DNA of 64,000 bases from Aureimonas phyllosphaerae (GCF_900113065.1 NZ_FOOA01000003.1:124001-188000), one strand, 5' to 3'. Positions 1 to 10,416 are shown, numbered from the stretch's first letter. Made by a program: numbers and translations. The notes: generated from the letters alone by a model not told the origin.

Positions 1-157
1 GGTCGCCCTCGACATGCGAGAGGTCGCGCCCGGCATGGGCGATCACCTTCGCGCCGCACCGCAGGAACGCCGTCGCGACCGCCGCGCCGATGCCCCGCCC
101 CGCTCCCGTGACCATCACCGTGCGGCCCGCGAACAACTTCTCGTCGAATCCCGTCAT
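1..157 (-). CDS. Short-chain dehydrogenase/reductase, N-terminal fragment
   Basis: Only the first 52 codons lie in the window; the gene continues past the left edge. Translation from the ATG at 157 gives a beta strand followed by the glycine-rich motif VTGAGRGIG at about residues 16-24. That is the TGxxxGIG nucleotide-binding signature of classical SDRs. The next strand (AKVIAHAG) fits the second beta strand of a Rossmann fold and suggests NADP(H) preference, but this is only a guess. Substrate cannot be inferred. The DUF423 gene ends at 207, so a gap of about 50 bp separates it from the antiporter operon. Confidence 0.8.
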   Translation of the reverse strand, partial: MTGFDEKLFAGRTVMVTGAGRGIGAAVATAFLRCGAKVIAHAGRDLSHVEGD

Positions 158-206
158 GCTCGTCTCCCCTGCTGGCCAGCATGGGAGCCATCGCGCCGAC
201 GCGGCG

Positions 207-569
207 TCAAGCCGAACGACGCGGCAGGACGGCGAGGATCGCGAGCGTCAGCCAGGCGAGGATGAGGATCGTACCGCCGATCGGCGCGGCGTTGGCGAAG
301 AGGCGGTCGCCTGTCACGGCGCGCAGGGCCACATCGCCCGAAAACAGGAGCGTGCCGAGGATCATCAGGAGACCGGGCAGCAGGGGAGCCCGGAGAGCCC
401 CGAGCGGCGCGAGACCCAAGGCCAGGAGCGCCGGCGCATGCACGAAGGCGATGGCGGCCGCGATGGCGACAAGGTTGGCCTGCGCACCGCCATGGGCCGC
501 GAAGGCCGCACCGGCCGTGCCGGCAGCGCCGAACAGTCCCGCCGCTGCGATCAGAGTGCGCGAACTCAC
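207..569 (-). CDS. DUF423 family small membrane protein
   Basis: The protein has 120 residues, is very hydrophobic and has about four predicted membrane segments. The N-terminal pattern is RTLIAAAGLFGAAG, followed by AAFAAHGG, which matches DUF423 (YgdD-like) inner-membrane proteins of unknown function. I chose the GTG at 569 because it overlaps the TGA of mnhG in a GTGA junction, the translational-coupling arrangement used along this operon. A longer reading from 656 would run through the mnhG tail and add a charged non-family extension. Its place as the last gene of the Mrp operon is physical; whether it helps the antiporter is unknown. Confidence 0.8.
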   Translation of the reverse strand: MSSRTLIAAAGLFGAAGTAGAAFAAHGGAQANLVAIAAAIAFVHAPALLALGLAPLGALRAPLLPGLLMILGTLLFSGDVALRAVTGDRLFANAAPIGGTILILAWLTLAILAVLPRRSA

Positions 570-946
570 AGGATCGGCCTTTTCGTCGCGCTGCCGTCGC
601 CCTCTTCCGTCGCGGGTCTGCGCGCCTGCATCTCGTCGAGGACCGAGCCGGACCACATGCGATACCCCGCCGAATAGGCCGCCTTACCGAGAAGATGGGC
701 GGCGATCGGAGCGGTCAGGAAGAAGAACACGATGGCCGCGATGGCCCGTAGCACCTCCGCGGTCTGGACCGAAACGATGGCGAGAGCGACAAGGGCCAGC
801 GCCGATCCCACCGTGCCGGCCTTCGAGGCGGCATGGACGCGGGTGTAGAAATCCGGAAGGCGCAGGATGCCGACTGATGCGACGAGCGCGAACAAGGCGC
901 CGAGGATGACGAACAGGGCGGCCAGTAGATTACCCATCGCGGTCAT
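566..946 (-). CDS. mnhG: Mrp/Mnh cation:proton antiporter subunit G
   Basis: A 126-residue protein with three hydrophobic segments in the first 90 residues and a hydrophilic C-terminal tail. The segment [20 protein letters not shown] at about 26-45 is the hallmark of MnhG/PhaG subunits. It is the last subunit of the seven-part Mrp complex, which exchanges Na+ or K+ for protons across the inner membrane. Its start overlaps the mnhF stop by four bases. Both MTAMGN (946) and the ATG three codons later are plausible starts; 946 was taken because it gives the ATGA-type overlap. Confidence 0.9.
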   Translation of the reverse strand: MTAMGNLLAALFVILGALFALVASVGILRLPDFYTRVHAASKAGTVGSALALVALAIVSVQTAEVLRAIAAIVFFFLTAPIAAHLLGKAAYSAGYRMWSGSVLDEMQARRPATEEGDGSATKRPIL

Positions 947-1308
947 GATTGTGGCTCCTCGGACAGGGCGACCTCGTCCGGTTCGTCGCTCATCGCGATC
1001 GCGACAGGCGAACGCTCGGTGTCGCCGCGCGCCATGATGAAGCGCGCGAACGAGATCGTGGCCAGAAAGCCGACGAGACCGAGCGCGATGGCGATGTCGA
1101 CATAGAGAGTGAACCCCGTGTCGATGCCGATCACCGCGATCAGCCCGATCGAGGAACTCGTCAGGACATCGAGCCCGAGAACCCGGTCCGGCAGCGTCGG
1201 CCCCTTCCAGATGCGCACGATCGTCAGCGTCAGCGACAGGCATAGAAGCACGAGCGCGATCGACAGCGCCCAGTCGAGAACGATCTCGGAGAACTGCAGG
1301 AAGCTCAT
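943..1308 (-). CDS. mnhF: Mrp/Mnh cation:proton antiporter subunit F
   Basis: A 121-residue protein with three membrane segments. The motif [18 protein letters not shown] at about 32-49 is typical of MnhF/PhaF, as is the following segment GLIAVIGI. It has a slightly longer acidic C-terminus than many homologues ([15 protein letters not shown]). The start at 1308 overlaps the mnhE stop. A longer open frame upstream is antisense-like noise inside mnhE and is not used. It acts in the Mrp membrane complex. Confidence 0.9.
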   Translation of the reverse strand: MSFLQFSEIVLDWALSIALVLLCLSLTLTIVRIWKGPTLPDRVLGLDVLTSSSIGLIAVIGIDTGFTLYVDIAIALGLVGFLATISFARFIMARGDTERSPVAIAMSDEPDEVALSEEPQS

Positions 1309-1778
1309 TCCGACAGCTCCAGGATGCGGCGCTCGAAGCCCTCCGAGATCTCCCGGCGACGTGCGTCGGGATCGGAACAGTCGAACGCATGGACAAAGAG
1401 CGTGCGCTCGTCGTCCGAGATGTCGAAGATCAGGGTCCCGGGCGTGAGGCCCACGAGATTGGAGAGGAGCGCGATCTGGAACTCGCTGCGCACCTTGTGA
1501 CGATAGAGGAAGACGCCGGGCTTCAGCTCGAGCTTCGGCCGCATGACGACGACCGCCACGCGCCATGCCGACACGGCGAGATCGTAGATCAGGAAGAGGA
1601 TCAGCGAGGCGACCTTGCGGCCGTTCTGGAAATAGCTGCCCGCCCCCACCTGCTCGCGGATCAGATACAGCGATGCGCCGCCGAGCAGGAATCCGAAGAT
1701 GAGGTTCGCGAGGCTGAACCCGCCGGTGATCACGAGCCAGACGAGCGCGAGGAGGAGGTTGGCGACGAAGGGGCTCAT
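1305..1778 (-). CDS. mnhE: Mrp/Mnh cation:proton antiporter subunit E
   Basis: A 157-residue subunit. Two N-terminal hydrophobic segments are followed by a third around residues 58-78 ([17 protein letters not shown]). A soluble domain then carries the family signature [13 protein letters not shown] at about 104-116. The ATG at 1778 overlaps the mnhD stop in an ATGA junction. MnhE subunits are needed for assembly or activity of Mrp complexes (family knowledge). The neighbours on both sides are the expected D and F subunits. Confidence 0.9.
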   Translation of the reverse strand: MSPFVANLLLALVWLVITGGFSLANLIFGFLLGGASLYLIREQVGAGSYFQNGRKVASLILFLIYDLAVSAWRVAVVVMRPKLELKPGVFLYRHKVRSEFQIALLSNLVGLTPGTLIFDISDDERTLFVHAFDCSDPDARRREISEGFERRILELSE

Positions 1779-3460
1779 GGCACGGCTCCGAGAACCGCCG
1801 AAAGATATTGCGAAGGGTGCAGGACCTGATGGGCCGCCTGCATCGACAAGCCGGCGAGCGGCTGCGGCCAGATGCCGATCGCGATCACGAAGACGCAGAG
1901 CGCGACGAGCGGGATCGTCGCCAGCGGCCGTCCGGGCGGCGGCGCCCGGAACGCGTCCTCGGCGGCGTGCGGCTCCGGGTCGGCCAGCGCCGGCAGCGGC
2001 CGCCAGAAGGCCAGGGCGAATACGCGGGCGCAGGCGATCGTCAGGAGGAAGCCGGACAGAAGGACCGCGAAGGCGAGCCACGGCAGGTCGGCCGAGATCG
2101 AGGCCCTTACCAGCAGCATCTTCGGCCAAAAACCCGAGAAGGGCGGCAGGCCGGAGACGGCCAGCAGCAGCACCAGCATCAGCGCCGAGAACAACGGATG
2201 CCGACGCCACAACCCGCCCATCTCGTGCAGAGACGACGAGCCGTTTCGGAAGGCCGCGACGCCGGCGGCAAGGTAAAGCGCGGTCATCACCACGATGGAA
2301 TGCACGGCATAGAAGATCGCTCCTGCCAGTCCCGTCGCCAGGGGCCCATCCGCGGAGACGCCACTTGCGACCCCTCCCCCTTCCATGCCGCTCCGCAGAA
2401 CGCTGGCCGCACCGGTGGTGATGGCGCTCGACGCGCTTTCGAGGACGGGCGGGATCGCGATCCCCGCAAGGATGGTGCCGATGCCGGTGATCACCGCATA
2501 GTTCAGCATGCGCCTCAGGTCCGACTGCGCGAGCGCGCCGAGCGCGCCGAACAGCATGGTCAGCGCCGCCATCCACGCGATGACGAAGCCGAGCCCACCT
2601 CGCTCCGGTGGGAACAGCATGAGGACGACGCGGATCAGCGCGTAGATGCCGACCTTCGTCAGAAGGCCGGCGAACAGGGCCGACACCACGAAGCGAGGCG
2701 TATGGTATGAGGCAGGCAGCCAGAAGTTCAGCGGAAACGCCGCGGCCTTCATCGCGAAGGCGACGACGAACAGCGAGGCGATGGTGAGAAGGATGCCGTT
2801 GCCTTCCATCTGCGCCGACTTGACCGCGATATCGGCCATGTTGAGCGTGCCGAAGAGGCCATAGAGATAGCCGATCGTCAGGAGGAAGAGCGTCGCGCCG
2901 ATGAGGTTGAGGAAGCAGTATTTGGTCGCGCCGTCGAGCTGCTCGCGCTCGGAGCCGAGGATCAGGAGCCCGAAGGACCCGATCAGCATCACCTCGAACC
3001 AGACATAGAGGTTGAAGATGTCGCCGGTCAGGAACGCACCGGACACGCCGCCCATGACCATGAAGAGGAACGGATAGAAACCGTAGCGGCGCCCTTCCTC
3101 GTCGATCGAGGCGATCGCGTAGATGCCGCAGGCTAGCCCCGCAAAGCCGGCAACGGAGAGGAACAGGGCGCTGAGAAGATCGGCCGTGAAGGAGATGCCG
3201 AACGGCGGCAGCCAGCCGCCCATCGCCATCGACATCGGCCCGCCCTCGGCGATGCGCCACAGGAGGGCGAGGTCGGTGGCCAAGAGGAGCGCAAGACCGA
3301 TCACCGCGATCACCGGATGAAGATCCATGCGCCGGCGCATCATCAGGAGGATGGCGCCGAAGACGAAGCAGATCACGACGGGCAGCACCAGAAGCGCCTG
3401 ATCCGGCGTGAACCGGTCGAGCACCATAGCCTGCGAAATGAGGGTGGCGGTTTCGTCCAT
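1775..3460 (-). CDS. mnhD: Mrp/Mnh antiporter subunit D (NADH-quinone oxidoreductase NuoM/N-like)
   Basis: A 561-residue polytopic protein related to the proton-pumping subunits of complex I. Conserved membrane glutamates and lysines of this superfamily are visible in segments such as [18 protein letters not shown] (about 150-168) and [14 protein letters not shown] (about 235-250). I chose the ATG at 3460 because the bases just upstream on the minus strand (GAGGGAGGGG) form a strong ribosome-binding site. The alternative TTG at 3475 lacks one. Length is somewhat above the usual ~500 residues because of a Gly/Ser-rich insertion near residues 345-385 and a longer C-terminus. It follows mnhC by 11 bp. 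Confidence 0.93.
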   Translation of the reverse strand: MDETATLISQAMVLDRFTPDQALLVLPVVICFVFGAILLMMRRRMDLHPVIAVIGLALLLATDLALLWRIAEGGPMSMAMGGWLPPFGISFTADLLSALFLSVAGFAGLACGIYAIASIDEEGRRYGFYPFLFMVMGGVSGAFLTGDIFNLYVWFEVMLIGSFGLLILGSEREQLDGATKYCFLNLIGATLFLLTIGYLYGLFGTLNMADIAVKSAQMEGNGILLTIASLFVVAFAMKAAAFPLNFWLPASYHTPRFVVSALFAGLLTKVGIYALIRVVLMLFPPERGGLGFVIAWMAALTMLFGALGALAQSDLRRMLNYAVITGIGTILAGIAIPPVLESASSAITTGAASVLRSGMEGGGVASGVSADGPLATGLAGAIFYAVHSIVVMTALYLAAGVAAFRNGSSSLHEMGGLWRRHPLFSALMLVLLLAVSGLPPFSGFWPKMLLVRASISADLPWLAFAVLLSGFLLTIACARVFALAFWRPLPALADPEPHAAEDAFRAPPPGRPLATIPLVALCVFVIAIGIWPQPLAGLSMQAAHQVLHPSQYLSAVLGAVP

Positions 3461-3471
3461 CGTCCCCTCCC

Positions 3472-3849
3472 TCAATAACCGAGGGGCGGAAGCCCCTCGT
3501 CCTCGGGTTCGGCCACGCGCATCTCCATCGTATCGTCGGTCTCGAGGTCCTGGTAGGCGCGATAGGCGAGGACGAGGAGGAACACGAAGAAGGAGAAGGA
3601 GATCACGATCGCGGTCAGCACCAGCGCCTGAGGCACCGGGTTGGCGATGTCCTGCGGCGGGACCTTGAGACCGGCTGGAATGAGCGGCGGCGCGATCGGG
3701 CTGATCCGGCCGGCGACGAAGAGTGACAGGTTGACGGAGTTCCCGAGCAGGACGACGCCGAGCAGCATGCGGATGATGTAGCGCGACAGGAGGAGGTAGA
3801 TGGTGACGGAGAACATCACCGCGACGAGGCCGGCCAGAGCGATTTCCAT
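3472..3849 (-). CDS. mnhC: Mrp/Mnh antiporter subunit C (NuoK-like)
   Basis: A 125-residue protein with three membrane helices. The segment IIRMLLGVVLLGNSVNLSLF at about 25-44 matches the NuoK/MnhC family, and PVPQALVLTAIVI at about 72-84 is equally characteristic. The C-terminal tail is acidic and ends in LPPLGY. It sits between mnhB (15 bp upstream) and mnhD (11 bp downstream) in the standard Mrp gene order. Confidence 0.92.
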   Translation of the reverse strand: MEIALAGLVAVMFSVTIYLLLSRYIIRMLLGVVLLGNSVNLSLFVAGRISPIAPPLIPAGLKVPPQDIANPVPQALVLTAIVISFSFFVFLLVLAYRAYQDLETDDTMEMRVAEPEDEGLPPLGY

Positions 3850-3864
3850 GTCAGACGGCCTCCC

Positions 3865-4284
3865 TCATCCGGAATAGCGTTCTTCGAGCGACAGCGCGAT
3901 CGAGGAGATCGCGCCGACGATGACGAGAAAGACGCCGAGATCGAAGATCAGCGTCGTCGACAGGGCGAGTTCCGCGCCCGCCACGGACACGAAGGCCCAG
4001 AGCCCCGTCATGAACTGCGCACCGCCGAAGAGCGGCATCAGGCCCGCGATCACCGCGACGATGAGGCCGAACCCGGCATAGGCGATCGGGTGGAAATGGA
4101 GCGCCCGGCGCACCGCTTCGACGCCGCAGGCCATACCGTAGACCGCGATGGCGGACGAGGCGATCAGTCCGCCGATGAAGCCGCCGCCCGGCTCGTTGTG
4201 TCCGCGCAGGAGCACGAACAGCGAGAACAGAAGCATGAGGGCCGTGATGTAGGGCGCGATCACGCGAAAGATGACGGTTCTCAT
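3865..4284 (-). CDS. mnhB: Mrp/Mnh antiporter subunit B
   Basis: A 139-residue protein with four hydrophobic segments. [20 protein letters not shown] at about 25-44 is the strongly conserved MnhB signature. Here subunit B is a separate gene whose start codon at 4284 overlaps the mnhA stop. In some rhizobial Pha systems A and B are fused. Subunit order and overlaps support co-translation of the whole complex. Confidence 0.92.
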   Translation of the reverse strand: MRTVIFRVIAPYITALMLLFSLFVLLRGHNEPGGGFIGGLIASSAIAVYGMACGVEAVRRALHFHPIAYAGFGLIVAVIAGLMPLFGGAQFMTGLWAFVSVAGAELALSTTLIFDLGVFLVIVGAISSIALSLEERYSG

Positions 4285-6653
4285 GGATGCAACTCCCCGG
4301 ACCGGCGCCGCCGTTTGCGAGAATGGCGCCCGTCCGGCTTCGTCGCCCGGATGCGCACGAGCGCGAGGATCGCGGCGCCCGTCGTCAGTACGACCGCGAT
4401 CTCCCCCCAGGTATCGACGCCGCGGAAGTCGACAAGGATCACGTTCACGACGTTGCGCCCGTGCGCGATCGTGTAGCTGTAGGTCTCGTAGAACTCGGCG
4501 AGCTGGGTGTCGAACGGGCGCTGGGTCACGGCCAGCAGCAGAAGGCCAAGACCGATGCCGCCGGCGGCCGCCAGCCCCGCCTCCGGCACGATCTTGCTCC
4601 ACGGGCGCCGGTCGGCCGGCATCAGCCGCAGCCTCGTCATCACGAGCGCTAGGATCGAGACCGAGAGAATCTCGACCATGAACTGCGTGAACGAGAGATC
4701 CGGCGCCCCGAGGAGCATGAAGAGGAGCGCGACCGCGAGGCCCTGAATGCCGAGCGAGACGATCGCCGTCAGACGGCTCGCCGAGAACGCGACGACGAGA
4801 ATGCCAAGGATCACGATGCCGATGATCGCCCATTCGTAGAAGAAGAGGCGCGGGAACTCGGGCACGGCCGGCAGCGACCGCGTCCAGACCAGCGTGATCC
4901 AGACGGTCGCGACGATCACGCCGAAGGTCACGCGCATGTAGATGTCGAGGCGGCCGGGCTGAAGCCGGTTGGTGATGTGCCAGGCGATGGCGACGAGGCC
5001 GCGCAACGCCTGATCGAAGCCCTTGTCCGGCCCCCAACCAATCCGTGCGAGAAGCGCGGCGATGCCGGAGCGCATCCGCTGGGCGCGCAGGAACAGCACG
5101 ATGCCGAGCGCGACCGTCAGGATCGAGAGGATCAGCGCCGGCCCCCAGTGGAAGCCGAGCGCGATGTCCACCGCCAACGCCCCGTCGAGGGCGGGCGGCG
5201 ACATCGGGTTGGAGATGAACTTGTGCGTGGTCTGCGAAAAGATCGCCGCGACGAGGCCGATGACGCCGAGGAGAAGCGGCCCGAACCAGATCATTGGGCT
5301 CGTTTCGTGCGCGCGCCGCATGCCGCTCGGCAGCGGGCCGAGGAACGGCTTCAGGGCGACCAGAAGCGCCACCGCGAACATCAGGGCATTGCCGGCGACG
5401 GCCGCGATCGTCGTCAGGATGCCGCGAAGGTCGGCCGTCGCGGTCGCGGCATAGACCTCCTCCTTGGCGAGAAAGCCGAAGAGAGGCGGCAGACCGCCCA
5501 TCGCCGCCGCCCCGAGGATCGCCGCGGCGAAGGTGACGGGCATCTTCAGGCGGAGGCCGCCGAGCGCGCGGATGTCGCGCGTTCCCGCCCCGTGGTCGAT
5601 CGAGCCCGCCACCATGAAGAGGCACGCCTTGGCCAGCGAGTGGGCGAAGAGGTAGAGCACCGCTGCCTCGACCGCGAGCTCCGACCCGATGCCGAGCAGC
5701 ATGACGAGAAGGCCGAGCGAGGCGACCGTGGTGTAGGCGAGCATCAGCTTGATGTCGCTCTGGCGTAGCGCCAGCACTGCGCCGACCACCAGCGTGACCC
5801 CGCCGAACAGCGGCAGGACGGTCGCCCAGATGGCGCTGTCGCCGACCATCGGGAACATGCGCATCAGGAGATAGATGCCGGCCTTCACCATCGTCGCGGA
5901 ATGAAGGTAGGCCGACACCGGCGTCGGCGCCTCCATCGCATTGGGCAGCCAAACGTGGAAGGGCATCTGCGCCGACTTCGTGAAGGCCCCGAGGAGGACG
6001 AGGAGGAGGGCCGGAACGAAGATGCCGCTGGTGCGGAATGCGTCAGGCGCGTCGAGAAGAAGGCTCAGCGACGAGAGCCCCGTCCCCTCCCGGATCATCA
6101 GGAGGCCGGCCAGGAGCGCCAGCCCGCCGCCGCCGGTGACGACCAGCGCCTGCACGGCGCCGCGCCGCGCCGCCTCGCGCTCGTGGTCGAATCCGATGAG
6201 GAGGAAGCTCGTGATCGAGGTCAGCTCCCAGAAGATGAAGAGCGTGATCAGATCGTCGGCCAGGACGAGGCCCAGCATCGAGCCCATGAACAGAAGGATG
6301 AACGCATGGAAGCGGCCGCGCCTGGAGCCGCGCGGCATGTAGCCGCCGGAATAGATGACGACCAATGCGCCGATGAAGAGAATCAGGAACGCGAAGCCGA
6401 ACGACAGGCCGTCGAGCCTAAAGGCGAAGCGCACGCCGAACGAGGGAACCCAGTCGAAGCCGAACAGGATCGGCACACGCGCCTGAACCTGCGCGCTCTG
6501 CTGGAAGAGGATGGCGAGACCGCCGATCGGGAACAGCGCGAGGAAGACCGAACCGAGCCGGTCGAGAAGGATGATGCTGAGAGGAGCGACGAGGGCTCCA
6601 AGGAACGGAAGCGCCAGAGCGAGGAATAACAATCCGTCCGAAAGGTGGTCCAT
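4281..6653 (-). CDS. mnhA: Mrp/Mnh antiporter subunit A (NuoL-like, with C-terminal MbhD/E-like domain)
   Basis: A 790-residue polytopic protein and the first gene of the antiporter operon. The N-terminal two-thirds resembles NuoL, with segments such as [21 protein letters not shown] (about 135-155, containing the conserved helix-5 glutamate) and [20 protein letters not shown] (about 225-245). The last ~150 residues carry the additional MnhA helices ([17 protein letters not shown]) and a basic tail. The ATG at 6653 follows a GGGGAC element; an earlier ATG at 6710 would add 19 residues and cannot be excluded. Mrp complexes export Na+ or K+ in exchange for protons and serve pH and salt homeostasis. 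Confidence 0.93.
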   Translation of the reverse strand: MDHLSDGLLFLALALPFLGALVAPLSIILLDRLGSVFLALFPIGGLAILFQQSAQVQARVPILFGFDWVPSFGVRFAFRLDGLSFGFAFLILFIGALVVIYSGGYMPRGSRRGRFHAFILLFMGSMLGLVLADDLITLFIFWELTSITSFLLIGFDHEREAARRGAVQALVVTGGGGLALLAGLLMIREGTGLSSLSLLLDAPDAFRTSGIFVPALLLVLLGAFTKSAQMPFHVWLPNAMEAPTPVSAYLHSATMVKAGIYLLMRMFPMVGDSAIWATVLPLFGGVTLVVGAVLALRQSDIKLMLAYTTVASLGLLVMLLGIGSELAVEAAVLYLFAHSLAKACLFMVAGSIDHGAGTRDIRALGGLRLKMPVTFAAAILGAAAMGGLPPLFGFLAKEEVYAATATADLRGILTTIAAVAGNALMFAVALLVALKPFLGPLPSGMRRAHETSPMIWFGPLLLGVIGLVAAIFSQTTHKFISNPMSPPALDGALAVDIALGFHWGPALILSILTVALGIVLFLRAQRMRSGIAALLARIGWGPDKGFDQALRGLVAIAWHITNRLQPGRLDIYMRVTFGVIVATVWITLVWTRSLPAVPEFPRLFFYEWAIIGIVILGILVVAFSASRLTAIVSLGIQGLAVALLFMLLGAPDLSFTQFMVEILSVSILALVMTRLRLMPADRRPWSKIVPEAGLAAAGGIGLGLLLLAVTQRPFDTQLAEFYETYSYTIAHGRNVVNVILVDFRGVDTWGEIAVVLTTGAAILALVRIRATKPDGRHSRKRRRRSGELHP

Positions 6654-6855
6654 CCAGTCCCCGTGATGCCTCGCGCGCTGCGCGGCAGTCCTGATGCCGC
6701 TCTGCAGCAAAGGCTAGAGCCGAGCCCCCGTTTTTCAAGGTTGAACTGCCCGTGAACGCGGCTTCCGTGCGGGTTCCGGGCTTCGTTGCGCTTGTGGCCG
6801 ACGCCCCGCAATCCTAGCTAGGCAGCATTCGAGGAATGCCGTGAAGGAGGCGACG
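6654..6855. other. Divergent intergenic region between mnhA and msrB
   Basis: About 200 bp separating the start of the antiporter operon (minus) from msrB (plus). It should hold promoters for both. A clear ribosome-binding site (AAGGAGG, 6843-6849) precedes msrB. I could not identify convincing -35/-10 pairs or an operator. Confidence 0.5.
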
Positions 6856-7257
6856 ATGGCCGAGCATCAGAAGGTGCACAAAAGCGACGCGGAATGGCGC
6901 GAGCAGCTGACGCCGGAGCAGTATCAGGTCGCGCGCGGCCACGGGACGGAACGCCCATTCACCGGACCGAACTGGGATCAGAAGGCGGACGGCCTCTATA
7001 CCTGCGTATGCTGCGACCGGCCGCTGTTCCGCTCCGAGACGAAGTTCGATTCCGGCACCGGTTGGCCGAGCTTCTACCAGCCGGTCGACCCGGCCTCGGT
7101 GGACGAGGTGACGGACCGCTCGCACGGCATGGTGCGGACGGAGGTCCGCTGCCACGACTGCGACGCGCATCTCGGCCACGTCTTCGACGACGGCCCGCGC
7201 CCGACGGGCCTGCGCTACTGCATGAACGGATATGCGTTGAACTTCCAGCGCGATTGA
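6856..7257 (+). CDS. msrB: Peptide-methionine (R)-S-oxide reductase
   Basis: A 133-residue cytosolic enzyme that reduces methionine-R-sulfoxide in proteins. Two CxxC zinc motifs (CVCC at 50-53, CHDC at 99-102) and the catalytic cysteine in RYCMNG (Cys122) are present, as are the substrate-binding motifs GTGWPSF (67-73) and HLGHVF (105-110). The ATG at 6856 lies six bases after an AAGGAGG ribosome-binding site. The GTG at 6841 would place that site inside the gene, so it was rejected. The protein has no signal peptide. It lies 74 bp before the oligopeptidase B gene. Confidence 0.96.
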   Translation: MAEHQKVHKSDAEWREQLTPEQYQVARGHGTERPFTGPNWDQKADGLYTCVCCDRPLFRSETKFDSGTGWPSFYQPVDPASVDEVTDRSHGMVRTEVRCHDCDAHLGHVFDDGPRPTGLRYCMNGYALNFQRD

Positions 7258-7331
7258 GCGACGAGGTTCCCCGAAGGCGGGGCGCCTCCGGCGTCCCGTA
7301 TCCTGCCCTTGCGGCCCTGAACGGACACGCC

Positions 7332-9449
7332 ATGCCCTCCGCCTTTCGCGACGACCTTCCCCCTCCCCCGCCTGCCGTGCGCCGTCCCGTCTCGGACGAG
7401 CGCCATGGCCAGACGCGCACCGACGACTACGCGTGGCTGCGCGCCCCGAACTGGCAGGAGATGTTCAAGGACACGAGCCTGCTCGACCCGGCGATCCGCT
7501 CGCATATCGATGCGGAGAACGTCTATTCGAAAGCGGTGCTCGGCGACCTCGACGCGCTGAAGGCGGAGCTGATCGCCGAGATGCGCGCGCGCATCAAGGA
7601 GGACGACTCGTCCGTTCCGGTGCCCGACGGTCCCTATGCCTACGGTGTGTCCTATCGGCACGGAGCAGAGTACCCCCGCTTCATCCGGCGTCCGCGCGAG
7701 GGCGGCGACGAGCGCGTCATGCTCGACGGCGAGGTCGAGGCCGAAGGTTCGGACTACTTCTCGCTCGGTGGCGTCGACCACTCGCCCGACCACCGCTGGC
7801 TTGCCTGGTCGCGCGACGACAAGGGGTCGGAATTCTACGATCTCTCCGTGCGCGATCTCGAAACCGGCAAGGACACGGCCGAACTCATCGCCGATACGAG
7901 CGGCGGCGTCGCATGGGACGCCCGCTCGCACGGCTTCTTCTACACCCGCCTCGACGCGAACCATCGTCCGAGCCGCGTCTTCTACCATGCGCTGGGCACT
8001 GACCCGGCCGATGATCCGCTGATCTACGAAGAGACCGACACCGGCTTCTTCATGGGCGTCGGCGGCACGCAGGGGAGCGGCTTCGTCATCATCGACATCC
8101 ACGATCACGAAACCTCGGAAGCCTGGCTGATCCCCGCGATGAACCCGGCTGCCGAGCCGCGCCTCGTGGTGCGACGGCAGACCGGCGTCGAGTACGACAT
8201 CGACGAGGGCGACGGCACCCTCTACATCCTGACCAACGCCGACGGCGCGCGCGACTTCGAGATCGTCACCGCGCCCGCCGACCTTCCCGGCAAGGAGAAC
8301 TGGCGCGACCTCGTTGCCCACGAGGACGGGCGCCTGATCCTCAACCACCTGATCCTGAAGCGTCACCTCGTCTGGCTGGAGCGCCGGGACGGCTTGCCGC
8401 GCATCGTCGTGAAGCGCCTTGCCGACGGTGCCGAGCATGTCGTCGCCTTCGAGGAAGAGGCCTATTCGCTCGGCCTCGGCGGCACCTACGAGTTCGACAC
8501 GGACACGATCCGCTTCTCCTATTCGTCGATGACGACGCCGAACCAGACCTTCGAGTACGATCTGGAGACACGCGAGCGCCGGCTCCTGAAGACGCAGGAA
8601 GTGCCGTCCGGCCACGACCCGGCGGCCTACGTGACGCGCCGCATCCATGCTCCGGCGGCTGATGGCGAGACGGTGCCGATCTCGCTCGTCTATCGCCGCG
8701 ACACGCCGCTCGACGGCTCGGCGCCGTGCCTTCTCTACGGCTATGGCTCCTATGGGATGACCATCCCAGCGTCGTTCAACACCAACTGCCTGTCGCTCGT
8801 CGACCGTGGCTTCGTTTATGCGATCGCCCACATCCGCGGCGGGAAGGACAAGGGCTTCCGCTGGTACGAGGCGGGGCGGCGCGAGCACAAGCGCAACACA
8901 TTCACCGACTTCATCGCCGCAGCCGACCATCTCGTCGCCGAGAACTACACCCGCCACGACCGGATCGTCGCCAATGGCGGCTCGGCCGGCGGCATGCTGA
9001 TGGGCGCGGTGGCCAACATGGCGCCGGAGAAGTTCGGCGGTATCGTCGCGGTGGTGCCGTTCGTCGACGTCCTCAACACGATGCTGGACGACACGCTGCC
9101 GCTGACGCCGCCGGAATGGCCGGAATGGGGCAATCCGATCGTCTCGCCCGCCGACTATGCGACGATCGCGGACTACAGCCCCTACGACAACGTGAAACCC
9201 CAGGCCTACCCGCCGATCCTGGCGCTGGCCGGCCTCACCGACCCGCGGGTGACCTATTGGGAGCCGGCCAAGTGGGTCGCGCGGCTTCGCGCGGTGAAGA
9301 CCGACGATAATCCCGTCGTGCTCCACACCAACATGGGCGCCGGCCACGGCGGCGCGTCGGGTCGCTTCGCCAAGCTCGAAGAGGTTGCGATGATCTACGC
9401 CTTCGCCCTGAAGCTGATGGGCCTGCCGGAGAAACGTCCCGCCGCCTGA
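7332..9449 (+). CDS. ptrB: Oligopeptidase B (S9A serine peptidase)
   Basis: A 705-residue cytosolic peptidase of the prolyl oligopeptidase family. The N-terminal half is the beta-propeller gate. The C-terminal alpha/beta hydrolase domain carries the triad: Ser551 in GGSAGG, Asp637 in GLTDPRV and His672 in GAGHGG. Oligopeptidase B cleaves short peptides after basic residues; Glu and Asp residues around the active site fit this subtype, but specificity was not proven from sequence. The start at 7332 gives the family-typical beginning, with RRPVSDERHGQTRTDDYAWL shortly after. Confidence 0.95.
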   Translation: MPSAFRDDLPPPPPAVRRPVSDERHGQTRTDDYAWLRAPNWQEMFKDTSLLDPAIRSHIDAENVYSKAVLGDLDALKAELIAEMRARIKEDDSSVPVPDGPYAYGVSYRHGAEYPRFIRRPREGGDERVMLDGEVEAEGSDYFSLGGVDHSPDHRWLAWSRDDKGSEFYDLSVRDLETGKDTAELIADTSGGVAWDARSHGFFYTRLDANHRPSRVFYHALGTDPADDPLIYEETDTGFFMGVGGTQGSGFVIIDIHDHETSEAWLIPAMNPAAEPRLVVRRQTGVEYDIDEGDGTLYILTNADGARDFEIVTAPADLPGKENWRDLVAHEDGRLILNHLILKRHLVWLERRDGLPRIVVKRLADGAEHVVAFEEEAYSLGLGGTYEFDTDTIRFSYSSMTTPNQTFEYDLETRERRLLKTQEVPSGHDPAAYVTRRIHAPAADGETVPISLVYRRDTPLDGSAPCLLYGYGSYGMTIPASFNTNCLSLVDRGFVYAIAHIRGGKDKGFRWYEAGRREHKRNTFTDFIAAADHLVAENYTRHDRIVANGGSAGGMLMGAVANMAPEKFGGIVAVVPFVDVLNTMLDDTLPLTPPEWPEWGNPIVSPADYATIADYSPYDNVKPQAYPPILALAGLTDPRVTYWEPAKWVARLRAVKTDDNPVVLHTNMGAGHGGASGRFAKLEEVAMIYAFALKLMGLPEKRPAA

Positions 9450-9474
9450 GGAGACCGCATTCTGCGAGGGGGCG

Positions 9475-10407
9475 TCAGTTCCCCTCGCCCGCCGGAGCGA
9501 CGGCGGGAATGGCCTTGAGATAAGCCGCAATGGCGGCGCGATCCTCAGCCGGCAGCTTAGCCAGATTGTTCTGCACCGCGACCATTGATCCGCCGACGCT
9601 GTCGAAGTCCGGCGTGAAGCCGGTCTCGAAATAGGTTGCGAGATCGGCTTCCGACCAGTCGGCAGTCTCGCCGCTCGGCGTGATGTCGGGAATGTTGCCG
9701 TCGCCCTCGGGCGCCGGTCCGCCCGCCAGCCAGCGCGAATGATCGAGTCCCCCGAGCCCGCCGAAGGTTCGCGGCGTGTGGCACTCGCCGCAATGGCCCG
9801 GCCCTTCCACGAGGTACTGCCCGCGCTTCACCGTATCCGAAGCATCCGCCGGCAACGGGATGACGGGTGCGGGGTCGAGGAACGCGCGTTGCCACAGCCC
9901 GACGCCTCGCCGGACGCTGTAGGGGAACGCGAGATCGTTGGGCTGCGCGACGCTCGACGAGGCTGGCAGCGTCATCAGGTAGGCATGGAGGTCGGCGATG
10001 TCGCCGGCGGTCATGCGCGCGTAGGATGTGTAGGGAAAGGCGGGATAGAGCGGCTGGCCGTTCGGATCGACGCCGCGCTGCATCGCGTTGGCGAAGTCGG
10101 CCAACGACCAGGCGCCGATCCCGGCCTGCGGATCTGGCGTGATGTTCGGCGCATGGAACGTTCCGAACTTCGTCTCGAGCGGCGGCCCGCCGGCCAACAC
10201 CACCGGCGCATCGCCCGCAGTTTCGGACGGCGCATGGCAGGACGCGCATCCACCGGCGTGGAACAGGCGCTCGCCGCGGGACGGATCACCGCTCCCCTCC
10301 GCGGCGATCGCGTCTGGCGGCAGGCGACGGGGCGCCGTCAAGGCATAGGCGCCGCCGGCGACGACCACCACGGCGCCGAGGGCGACGAGGATCCGGCGCG
10401 CGCCCAC
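9475..10407 (-). CDS. Di-haem cytochrome c
   Basis: A 310-residue protein with one N-terminal membrane anchor (residues 5-24), so the rest should face the periplasm. Two haem-binding CxxCH motifs are visible: CASCH at 54-58 and CGECH at 206-210. Each sits in a cytochrome c domain, with likely axial methionines further along (for example in YARMTAG and GGSMVAV). The layout resembles the membrane-bound cytochrome subunits of periplasmic dehydrogenases. It starts with GTG at 10407, ten bases after the cytochrome c'-like gene, so the two form an operon. No partner dehydrogenase gene is adjacent. Confidence 0.88.
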   Translation of the reverse strand: MGARRILVALGAVVVVAGGAYALTAPRRLPPDAIAAEGSGDPSRGERLFHAGGCASCHAPSETAGDAPVVLAGGPPLETKFGTFHAPNITPDPQAGIGAWSLADFANAMQRGVDPNGQPLYPAFPYTSYARMTAGDIADLHAYLMTLPASSSVAQPNDLAFPYSVRRGVGLWQRAFLDPAPVIPLPADASDTVKRGQYLVEGPGHCGECHTPRTFGGLGGLDHSRWLAGGPAPEGDGNIPDITPSGETADWSEADLATYFETGFTPDFDSVGGSMVAVQNNLAKLPAEDRAAIAAYLKAIPAVAPAGEGN

Positions 10408-10416
10408 CGGATCGGC

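Noticed and set aside
1305-3260. A 651-codon open frame on the minus strand spanning mnhE and antisense-like Arg-rich sequence
   Set aside because: Its N-terminal 490 residues are an Arg/Ala-rich frame shadow of mnhD; only the part from ATG 1778 is a real gene (mnhE).
7215-9530. A 771-codon minus-strand open frame opposite oligopeptidase B
   Set aside because: The plus-strand gene has an intact catalytic triad and family motifs; the minus frame is a His/Arg/Asp-rich antisense shadow, common in high-GC DNA.
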